Origin: an uncultured bacterium
GTDB taxonomy: Bacteria > Bacillota > Clostridia > Oscillospirales > Oscillospiraceae
Assembly: GCA_947073515.1 (NCBI GenBank)
Contig: CAMTMC010000002.1
Span: forward strand, 1-64,000
Direction: 5' to 3'
DNA length: 64,000 nucleotides
Below the pieces are notes generated by a model, which did no database searches, had not been told where the DNA came from, and saw only the letters and a list, made by a program, of their open reading frames with translations. A program made the position numbers and the translations under genes. Positions 57,990-64,000 of this stretch are shown here, one piece after another; position 1 is the stretch's first letter, and the number at the start of each line of letters is the position of its first letter.

Positions 57990-58961
57990 ATGTTGGATGT
58001 TGTCGCTTGGGGCGAACTGCTCATTGATTTTACCACCCAGAGCACCGATGAATCGGGCTATCCCACCATGGCCGCCCACCCCGGCGGGGCCCCCGCCAAT
58101 TTCCTGGCGGCCCTGGCCAAGTTCGGTGCCAAGACGGCCCTGGCGGGCAAGGTAGGCGCCGATACCTTCGGGAGGATGCTCACCGGCACCCTCCAGAGCC
58201 TGGGGATTGAGACCCGGGGGATCGTGGCCAGCCCGGAGGTGTTTACAACCCTGGCCTTTGTCACCCTGGACCAGCATGGCGACCGGGAGTTCGCCTTCGC
58301 CCGGAAGCCCGGGGCGGACACCCAGATCACCTTTGCGGAATTGGACCTCAGCCTGATCGACGAGACCCGGATCTTCCACTTCGGCACCCTCTCCCTGACG
58401 GACGAGCCGGCCCGGTCCGCCACCCGCCAGGCCGTGGCCTACGCCAAGGAGCGCGGGAAGCTGATCACCTATGACCCCAACCTGCGCAAACCCCTGTGGC
58501 GTGACCTGGACGATGCCAGGGAGCAGTTGCTGTGGGGCCTGGGCCAGGCCGATGTGGTGAAGATCAGCGACGAGGAGGTGGAGTTCCTGTTCGGCCTGTC
58601 CCCGGAGGAGGGGGCGGAGCGGATTTTGAGGGAGTACGGCGTCAAGCTGGTGTTCGTCACCTGCGGGCCGGAGGGCTGTGTGTTCCGGAATCCCAGGGCC
58701 TGGGGACGTGTCCCCGGGCTGTCCGGCCTCCAGGTGGTGGATACCACCGGGGCGGGGGATATCTTCGGGGGCAGCGCCGTGTGGCGGCTCCTGTCCAGCG
58801 GCAAAGCCCCGGAGGAGCTGGACGGGGCGGAGCTGCGGGAGATCACCTCCTTCGCCTGTGCCAGCGCCGGCCTGTCCACCACCCGTCCCGGCGGGATCTC
58901 CAGCGTGCCCGCCTATGAGGAGATCATGGAGCGGCTTTCCGCTCCCCAGAAAATGGAATAG
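57990..58961 (+). CDS. PfkB-family sugar kinase, fructokinase-like
   Basis: 323 residues; GAGGCGGCGAG before the ATG. Ribokinase/fructokinase fold: VVAWGELLIDF, HPGGAPANFLAALAKFG (substrate block typical of fructokinases), YDPNLRKPLW, and the ATP/catalytic signature DTTGAGDIFGG (about 252-262) with the base Asp in GAGD. Likely phosphorylates D-fructose, or a related ketose, made by the isomerase. Cytoplasmic. Confidence 0.88.
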   Translation: MLDVVAWGELLIDFTTQSTDESGYPTMAAHPGGAPANFLAALAKFGAKTALAGKVGADTFGRMLTGTLQSLGIETRGIVASPEVFTTLAFVTLDQHGDREFAFARKPGADTQITFAELDLSLIDETRIFHFGTLSLTDEPARSATRQAVAYAKERGKLITYDPNLRKPLWRDLDDAREQLLWGLGQADVVKISDEEVEFLFGLSPEEGAERILREYGVKLVFVTCGPEGCVFRNPRAWGRVPGLSGLQVVDTTGAGDIFGGSAVWRLLSSGKAPEELDGAELREITSFACASAGLSTTRPGGISSVPAYEEIMERLSAPQKME

Positions 58962-58980
58962 CCCGGATACAGCTTACATC

Positions 58981-59022
58981 GCCCGATAATAGGCATCCAC
59001 GCCCGTTATCGGGCCTTATTTT
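58981..59022 (+). terminator. Intrinsic terminator after the PfkB kinase
   Basis: A 9-bp stem GCCCGATAA/TTATCGGGC (58981-58989 and 59006-59014) is followed by CTTATTTT. Confidence 0.75.
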
Positions 59023-59319
59023 GCCCAAAAACGGGCGCATGCGTGTAAAAGGGTGGCCCGCCTGGCCACACCGGGGCGCCCGCAAAAAATCACGGAATTT
59101 TTCTGAAAATCATTCCCTTGAAAATAATGTGAAAAATTCCCGTAAATAAATAAAATCCAGCCGTTTTTCCTTCAATTTTTAGAATCCTTCCGCTAATCGC
59201 CCACGGGCACCGCCAGCTGGCGCCTTTTGGGGCCCGATGATAGCACAATAATTGCTTTATATATTCCCAAGTGGATACAAAAGCCCATTCCTTGATCCAA
59301 AATGTAGGAGGAGAACAGT
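59023..59319 (+). promoter_or_regulatory. Regulatory region of the ald-gltS operon
   Basis: No gene. An AT-rich stretch holds the inverted repeat GGAATTTTTC/GAAAAATTCC (59094-59103 and 59131-59140) around direct repeats TGAAAATCAT (59104) and TGAAAATAAT (59119), 15 bases apart, which could be enhancer sites. A 12-bp perfect palindrome CGCCAGCTGGCG is at 59211-59222. A sigma-54-like promoter follows at 59241. Confidence 0.6.
59241..59256 (+). promoter_or_regulatory. Sigma-54 (-24/-12) type promoter
   Basis: TAGCAC, five bases, TTGCT: matches TGGCAC-N5-TTGCW except for one G in the -24 box, with the required spacing. The expected start is near 59268, about 50 bases before the ATG. A sigma-54 activator is encoded at the end of the same cluster. 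Confidence 0.65.
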
Positions 59320-60483
59320 ATGAAATTCGGCTTATTGAAAGACATCAAAGACGGAGAATACCGCACCATTGTCACCCCCGCTGAGGTCAACGCCATCACG
59401 GCGGACGGGCACGAGGTCTATGTCCAGAAGGGCGCCGGCCTGGGCGCCGGCTTCTCGGACGAGGCCTACGCCGCCGAGGGCGCCAAGCTGCTGGACACCA
59501 TGGAGGACATCTACAGCACCTGTGACTTCGTGACCAAGGTGAAGGAGCTGGAGCCCTGTGAGTTCGGCCTGCTGCGGGAGAACCAGATTGTGCTCACCTG
59601 CATCCACCCCGCCGCCCATCCCCAGGAGGTGCAGGCCCTGCTGGACAGCAAATGTATCGCCTTTACCGCCGAGGACTCCCACCGCTACGGCTCCCCCAAC
59701 TGCGAGGCCGCCGGCAAGCAGGGCGCCCTGATGGGCCTGGAGTCCCTGCTGTCCATCAACGGCGGCAAGGGCAAGTTTGTCAGCGGCCTGGGCGGCGCCC
59801 CCGGCATCAAGGCCCTGGTTCTGGGCGGCGGCGGCGTGGGCCGGGCCGTGGCCTCCGTCCTCCACGCCCTGGGCGCCTGGGTCACCGTCATGGATATCAA
59901 CATCGGCACCCTGCGGGACATCGGCCGGCAGTTTAATGAGGAGGTCAACACGCAGATCTCCAACCGCTACAACATTAAAAAGCTCCTTCCTGAGATCGAC
60001 GTGGTCTACAACTGCGTCAAGTGGCCCAAAGACGCCACCGAGTACATGATTGACCGGGAGATGGTCCGCTCTATGGAGAAGGGCTCCGTCATTGTGGACA
60101 TCAGCAACGACGTGGGCGCCATCGAGACCTTCCACGAGACCACCCACGCCGAGCCCCGCTACATTGAGGAGGGCGTGGTCCACTACTGCGTCAGCAACAT
60201 CCCCGGCGCCATCGCCCAGTCCACCTCCATCGCCTATGCCGCCTCCATGCTGCCCCACTTCCGCAGCATCCTGAACGGCGGCGTGGCCGCCGCCTGCGTG
60301 AAGGACGGCTTCCTGCGCCGGAGCCTGACCACTTACCAGGGCTACCTGACCCACGAGGAGACCAGCGCGATCCAGAACCGTCCCTGGGTCCGCCCCGAGG
60401 ACATCCTCCACATCGCCGGTCAGAGGCTGGATCCCGCTCCCCCCGCCACCGGCACCCGGTCTGACAACTTCATCCAGCTGTAA
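59320..60483 (+). CDS. Alanine dehydrogenase family protein
   Basis: 387 residues; TAGGAGGAG before the ATG. Two Rossmann-like halves as in Ald/PntA: substrate residues around EYRTIVTP and TKVKE, His in CIHPAAHP, NAD-binding LVLGGGGVGRAVASVLHALGA (about 168-188) and the late block HYCVSNIPGAIAQSTS. Ald converts L-alanine and NAD to pyruvate, ammonia and NADH, or the reverse. It is somewhat diverged from standard Ald, so another amino acid is possible. Paired with a glutamate symporter and a sigma-54 activator. Confidence 0.83.
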   Translation: MKFGLLKDIKDGEYRTIVTPAEVNAITADGHEVYVQKGAGLGAGFSDEAYAAEGAKLLDTMEDIYSTCDFVTKVKELEPCEFGLLRENQIVLTCIHPAAHPQEVQALLDSKCIAFTAEDSHRYGSPNCEAAGKQGALMGLESLLSINGGKGKFVSGLGGAPGIKALVLGGGGVGRAVASVLHALGAWVTVMDINIGTLRDIGRQFNEEVNTQISNRYNIKKLLPEIDVVYNCVKWPKDATEYMIDREMVRSMEKGSVIVDISNDVGAIETFHETTHAEPRYIEEGVVHYCVSNIPGAIAQSTSIAYAASMLPHFRSILNGGVAAACVKDGFLRRSLTTYQGYLTHEETSAIQNRPWVRPEDILHIAGQRLDPAPPATGTRSDNFIQL

Positions 60484-60547
60484 CCTCCGCATGCGAAACA
60501 ATCCTCACGGCTTAGGCCCCGGATCCAGAAAGAAGGAGTGATACTCT

Positions 60548-61909
60548 ATGACAGTGACCGACTTCCTGCTTGACTTCTCCATCGCCTCCGTGTTTATTCT
60601 CATCGGCCAGCTCATCCGCGCCAAGGTCCCTCTGGTGCAGAAGTTCTTTATCCCCGCCAGCATGATCGCCGGCTTTCTCGCCCTGCTCCTGGGCTCTCAG
60701 GCGCTCAATGTGCTGCCCTTCTCCGACTCCATCAGCAGCTACGCCAGCTCCCTGATTATCCTGATTTTCGCCGGCGTGGGCATCAACGGCTTCACCTTCA
60801 ACAAGAAGGCCTTTAAGGCCGAGATCACCCGCATCGGCTCCTACTTCTCCTATAAAGTGCTGGCCCAGGCCATCCAGTTCAGCCTGGTCCCCCTGTTCTC
60901 CATCGTGGTCATCTCCCAGCTGTTCCCGGAGATCAACTACGGTTTCGGCCTGCTGCTGGCCGCCGGCTTCTCCGGCGGGCACGGCACCGCCGCCGCTGTG
61001 GGCGATTCCTTTTCCCGGGTGGGCTTTATGGACGCCACTGACATCGGCATGACCTGCGCCACGGTAGGCATCCTGGCCGGCATCTTCGGCGGGCTGTTCT
61101 TCATCAAGCTGGGCACCAAGTTCGGCTGGACCAAGTATATCAAAGGGTTCCAGTACATCTCCGGCGACCTGAAAACCGGCCTGATCCCCAAGGAGAACCG
61201 CTCCTCCATGGGGGACGAGACCACCTCCTCCATGGTGCTGGACAGCCTGGCCTTCCATCTGGCCATCATGCTGGTGGCCTCCGGCGCTGGCGTGGGTCTG
61301 TACCGGCTGATCCTCAATGTCACCGGCCTGGACCTGCCCTCCTATCTGCTGGCCTTCCTGGTGGCCATCGCCATGTTCCTGTTCTTTAAGAAGGTGGGTG
61401 TGGGCGATTACATTGAGGAAAATGTGGTCAGCCGCATCTCCGGCACAGCCACCGACTATCTGGTATTCTTCGGCATCGCCTCCATCAAGATCGATGTGGT
61501 GGTCAAGTACGCCGCCCCCCTGGCCCTCCTCCTTCTGTTCGGCACCTTCATCGTGGTGCTCACCCTGATGTTCTTTGGCCCGGCCATGAACAAGGGCAGC
61601 TGGTTCGAGCGCTCCCTGTTTGTGTTCGGCTACTCCACCGGCGTGTTCGCCATCGGCTTTGTGCTGCTGCGGATTGTGGACCCGGAGAACAAGTCCAAGA
61701 CCCTGAACGACACCGCCTTCGCCGCCCCCTTCACCACTCCGGCGGAGCTGTTTGCCTGGAGCATGGGCCCCAAAATGCTGATCACCGGCCAGCACTGGCA
61801 ATTTGTCGGGCTGTATCTGGCCATTCTGCTGGCCTGTATCCTGCTGAACCTGGTGTGCAAGTGGTGGTGGCTCAAGCTGCCCCTGGACCGCCCCGCCGCG
61901 GAGGAATGA
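60548..61909 (+). CDS. gltS: Sodium/glutamate symporter
   Basis: 453 residues, about twelve membrane helices; AAGGAG before the ATG. GltS family blocks: FFIPASMIAGFLALLLG, LIILIFAGVGING-type re-entrant region, and GFSGGHGTAAAVGDSF (about 140-155), the Gly/Ser-rich re-entrant loop that binds substrate and sodium, with a second half ending in KWWWLKLP. Imports glutamate with sodium. Follows the ald-type gene on the same strand, probably co-transcribed from the sigma-54 promoter. Confidence 0.92.
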   Translation: MTVTDFLLDFSIASVFILIGQLIRAKVPLVQKFFIPASMIAGFLALLLGSQALNVLPFSDSISSYASSLIILIFAGVGINGFTFNKKAFKAEITRIGSYFSYKVLAQAIQFSLVPLFSIVVISQLFPEINYGFGLLLAAGFSGGHGTAAAVGDSFSRVGFMDATDIGMTCATVGILAGIFGGLFFIKLGTKFGWTKYIKGFQYISGDLKTGLIPKENRSSMGDETTSSMVLDSLAFHLAIMLVASGAGVGLYRLILNVTGLDLPSYLLAFLVAIAMFLFFKKVGVGDYIEENVVSRISGTATDYLVFFGIASIKIDVVVKYAAPLALLLLFGTFIVVLTLMFFGPAMNKGSWFERSLFVFGYSTGVFAIGFVLLRIVDPENKSKTLNDTAFAAPFTTPAELFAWSMGPKMLITGQHWQFVGLYLAILLACILLNLVCKWWWLKLPLDRPAAEE

Positions 61910-61914
61910 CCCGG

Positions 61915-61943
61915 TTGCCGATCCCCCTGTTTTCTGTTATAAT
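61915..61943 (+). promoter_or_regulatory. Sigma-A type promoter of the activator gene
   Basis: TTGCCG (61915-61920), a 17-bp spacer and TATAAT (61938-61943). The leader of about 70 nt contains a 13-bp hairpin. Confidence 0.75.
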
Positions 61944-61957
61944 TTCATCAGCAAAGC

Positions 61958-61989
61958 CTGTTCCCGCCCTCTTTTCAGGGCGGGAACAG
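61958..61989 (+). terminator. Hairpin in the activator leader / possible gltS terminator
   Basis: A 13-bp stem (61958-61970 with 61977-61989, loop CTTTTC). No U-tract follows, so termination is doubtful; as a leader hairpin it could affect translation or mRNA stability. Confidence 0.5.
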
Positions 61990-62020
61990 CGGTATCAAGC
62001 CAGAGAGGGGCGGGAGAGGG

Positions 62021-63469
62021 ATGGATATACTCCAGCAGCTGTTCAACGGAAAGGGCTATATCGACGGCATCACCATCATCAACCTGGAGGGCGAGATTTT
62101 GTTTACCGCCAAGCTCAACGGAAAGCTGTCCAACCAGGAGGACAGCCAGCAGCTGGTGGGGCAGAAATTTTTCGACATCTATGAGAATTTAGACCCGCTC
62201 AGCAGCAGCACCTACCGGGCCATGGAGCTGGGCGTCCCCCTCTATGTGGAAAACCAGCTGCTGCGGACCCGGGGGCAGGAGAACATCCACATCGACTCCC
62301 TGTCCATCCCCATCAAAAGCGGGGGCCGGGTGGTGGGGGCCATCGACCTGTCCACCCAGGTATCCTCCGACGAGCCGGTGGAGCGGAAAGAGCCGGACTC
62401 CCTGGACTCCGGGGGCCTGCCTGTCAACTGGACCCAGAAGCTGGCCAGCCGGGACCTGGCCAGCGGCGGGATGGACGACATCATCGCCGTGGACGAGGGC
62501 ATGCGCCAGGCCAAGGACTACATCCCCGTGGTCGCCTCCTGCGATCTGCCTGTGATGATCTATGGCGAGACCGGCACCGGCAAGGAGCTCTTTGCCCAGG
62601 CCATCCACAACGCCAGCGCCCGCCGGGGCGGCCCCTTCATCACCCAAAACTGCGCCGCCCTGCCTGACACCCTGCTGGAGAGCATCCTTTTCGGCACCGC
62701 CAAGGGGGCCTTCACCGGGGCGGTGGACAGCAAGGGTCTGTTTGAGCTGGCGGACGGGGGGACCCTATTTTTGGACGAGATCAACTCCATGCCCCTGCAC
62801 CTCCAGTCTAAGCTGCTCCGGGTGCTCCAGGACGGCAGCTTCCGCAGCCTGGGCGCCCGGCAGGTCAAGACGGTGGACGTGAAGATTATCGCCGCCATCA
62901 ACGTGGAGCCCCTCCAGGCCATCCGGGACCGGCAGCTGCGCCAGGACATCTATTACCGGCTGAGCATGATGTCCATCCGGATCCCTCCCTTGCGGGAACG
63001 GAAAAAGGATATCGCCAGCTTTGTCAGCCGCTACGTCTCCAAGCATAACGCCACCTTTCACAAGCAGGTCAACCGGATCTCCGAGGAGGTGATCCAGTGC
63101 CTGGAGCGGTACGACTGGCCCGGCAATGTGCGCCAGCTGGAGCAGGTGGTCGTCTACGGCATGAGCTGTGTGGAGCCAAATCAGCACAGCCTGGAGCCGC
63201 GCCACATCAGGGACAAGCTCCAGGAGATGGGCCAGGCCCCGGGCCCGCCCGATCCGGCCCGGAACGCCGCCGCCCCCGCCGGCCACCCCCCCCGCCCGCT
63301 GCGTGACTCGGTACGGGACTATGAGCGGGAGCTGATCTGTCAGGCGCTGAACGCCTCCGGCGGCAAGCTGGTCCAAGCCGCAAAGCTGCTGGACATCCCC
63401 AGACAGACCCTCCAGCGTAAAATCCAGCAATATGAGATTACACTGAATCCCGCTCTGGGCTGGCGGTAG
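62021..63469 (+). CDS. Sigma-54-dependent enhancer-binding protein (RocR-like layout)
   Basis: 482 residues. N-terminal PAS-like sensor (about 1-125, ITIINLEGEILF), AAA+ domain (about 150-385) with Walker A GETGTGKE (182-189), GAFTGA (229-234), the sigma-54 contact, Walker B TLFLDEI and the arginine-finger region RQDIYYRLS, and a C-terminal Fis-type HTH (about 440-480, ASGGKLVQAAKLLDIPRQTLQRKI). It hydrolyses ATP to open sigma-54 promoters; the nearest candidate is at 59241. The signal is probably an amino acid or a metabolite of the ald-gltS pathway (inference). Confidence 0.92.
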   Translation: MDILQQLFNGKGYIDGITIINLEGEILFTAKLNGKLSNQEDSQQLVGQKFFDIYENLDPLSSSTYRAMELGVPLYVENQLLRTRGQENIHIDSLSIPIKSGGRVVGAIDLSTQVSSDEPVERKEPDSLDSGGLPVNWTQKLASRDLASGGMDDIIAVDEGMRQAKDYIPVVASCDLPVMIYGETGTGKELFAQAIHNASARRGGPFITQNCAALPDTLLESILFGTAKGAFTGAVDSKGLFELADGGTLFLDEINSMPLHLQSKLLRVLQDGSFRSLGARQVKTVDVKIIAAINVEPLQAIRDRQLRQDIYYRLSMMSIRIPPLRERKKDIASFVSRYVSKHNATFHKQVNRISEEVIQCLERYDWPGNVRQLEQVVVYGMSCVEPNQHSLEPRHIRDKLQEMGQAPGPPDPARNAAAPAGHPPRPLRDSVRDYERELICQALNASGGKLVQAAKLLDIPRQTLQRKIQQYEITLNPALGWR

Positions 63470-63503
63470 TCCCCCCGTCAGCCGCCAGTGAAGAAAAACG
63501 AAA

Positions 63504-63545
63504 GAGAACCCCCTCTGAACTTCAACCGTTTCAGAGGGGGTTCTC
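63504..63545. terminator. Bidirectional intrinsic terminator
   Basis: A 16-bp perfect stem (63504-63519 with 63530-63545, 10-nt loop), followed by TCTTTCGTTTTTC on the minus strand. Lies between the convergent activator gene and araD. Confidence 0.82.
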
Positions 63546-63568
63546 CTATGCCGTGGCGTGTTCAGGCT

Positions 63569-64000
63569 CTATTCCCCACGGCCCTGCCCGTAGTAGGCCC
63601 CGGGCCCGTGCTTGCGGAAATAGTGCTTGTCCTGGTAGCGCTGGGGGGCGGGGCCGGCGGAGGGCCGGACCTGGCGGGTCAGGATGGCCATTTTGGCCAC
63701 CTCCTCCAGCACCACCCCGTGGTACACCGCCTGGGCGGCATCCTTGCCCCAGGTGAAGGGGCCGTGGCTGGCGCAGATCACCCCGGGGACGGCGGTGGGC
63801 TCGACGCACCGCTCCCGGAAGGTCTCCACAATGATTTTGCCTGTGTTCCGCTCATAGTCCTCCTCCAGCTCCCCCTGGGTCAGGTGGCGGGCGCAGGGGA
63901 CGGAGCCGTAGAAGTAGTCGGCGTGGGTGGTGCCGAAACAGGGGATGTCCTCCCCGGCCTGGGCCCAGGCCACGGCGTGGGGGCTGTGGGTGTGGACGAT
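63569..64000 (-). CDS. araD: L-ribulose-5-phosphate 4-epimerase, 5' part beyond window
   Basis: 144 residues are visible; the reading frame continues past the window edge. Class II aldolase fold: HTHSPHAVAWAQ (two metal-binding His), FGTTHADYFYGSVPC, and ASHGPFTWGKDA with the third His. AraD converts L-ribulose-5-phosphate to D-xylulose-5-phosphate, the last step of L-arabinose use and of some L-ascorbate routes (UlaF, SgaE). Those paralogues cannot be told apart from this fragment; the C-terminal YFRKHGPGAYYGQ favours AraD. Confidence 0.85.
   Translation of the reverse strand: MVHTHSPHAVAWAQAGEDIPCFGTTHADYFYGSVPCARHLTQGELEEDYERNTGKIIVETFRERCVEPTAVPGVICASHGPFTWGKDAAQAVYHGVVLEEVAKMAILTRQVRPSAGPAPQRYQDKHYFRKHGPGAYYGQGRGE

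Noticed and set aside
1-64000. CRISPR arrays, rRNA, tRNA, complete IS elements
   Set aside because: No regularly spaced direct repeats, no rRNA or tRNA-like sequence and no transposase or integrase reading frame were seen on either strand.

Overview
The window looks like a chromosomal segment of a GC-rich anaerobic Firmicute of the class Clostridia. An Oscillospiraceae relative of the Flavonifractor/Lawsonibacter type is my best guess. The basis is gene content and style: an S-layer-homology protein, lipoprotein-based CUT2 sugar transporters, YesM/YesN two-component genes, strong AGGAGG ribosome sites, frequent TTG/GTG starts and sigma-A type promoters with 17-bp spacers in a GC-rich background. 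The genus is inference, since no rRNA gene is present. I saw no tRNA, CRISPR array, integrase or complete insertion sequence.

Layout. 1-5433 is the 3' part of a giant SLH surface protein. 5507-20298 is mostly housekeeping: a lone phage-tail-like gene, hemW, murA, a yycJ/walJ-like hydrolase and rlmH, then an operon of mutY, a PflX-like radical SAM gene and a LysM-anchored degenerate 5'-nucleotidase. These are followed by recG with a small redox-type gene, a 2-hydroxyacid dehydrogenase, a pair of tiny XRE regulators facing a small unknown gene, and asnS with a Cdd1-like gene. 20524-25511 is a three-gene phosphorelay: hybrid histidine kinase, REC/HD-GYP/PAS/GGDEF protein and HPt. 25669-36443 is a ROK-regulated sugar locus with a ChvE/GguA/GguB-type transporter, a xylulokinase, small membrane proteins, a DUF4867 protein and an L-fucose/L-arabinose-isomerase-family enzyme. 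36526-40522 is a SorC-regulated locus with split DhaK/DhaL kinase subunits, an LsrF-like aldolase/thiolase and a VOC protein.

40703-48773 is a second signalling block: two large hybrid kinases, a TetR regulator, a REC-GGDEF diguanylate cyclase and a PilZ c-di-GMP receptor. 49358-58961 is a second sugar locus with a complete RbsA/RbsC/RbsB-type transporter, a YesN regulator, a YesM kinase with almost no extracellular domain, a tandem ABC protein that has lost its ATPase motifs, a D-lyxose/D-mannose-type isomerase and a PfkB sugar kinase. 59320-63469 carries an alanine-dehydrogenase-family gene, a sodium/glutamate symporter and a sigma-54 enhancer-binding protein, with a sigma-54-like promoter upstream. 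The window closes inside araD on the minus strand.

How the parts fit. Imported sugars would be isomerised and phosphorylated into the pentose phosphate and glycolytic pools; AraD and XylB both lead to D-xylulose-5-phosphate. Each catabolic block carries its own regulator, and for the ROK and SorC blocks I can see matching palindromic operators at both the regulator promoter and the target promoter. Two c-di-GMP-making proteins, one HD-GYP domain and one PilZ receptor suggest that nutrient sensing is tied to second-messenger signalling. The most unusual item is the YesM/YesN/dead-ABC set at 53121-57262, which could be a transporter-coupled sugar-sensing system. Several elements made of nested inverted repeats lie between genes; three of them form a related MITE-like family, and a further palindromic repeat sits in frame inside recG.
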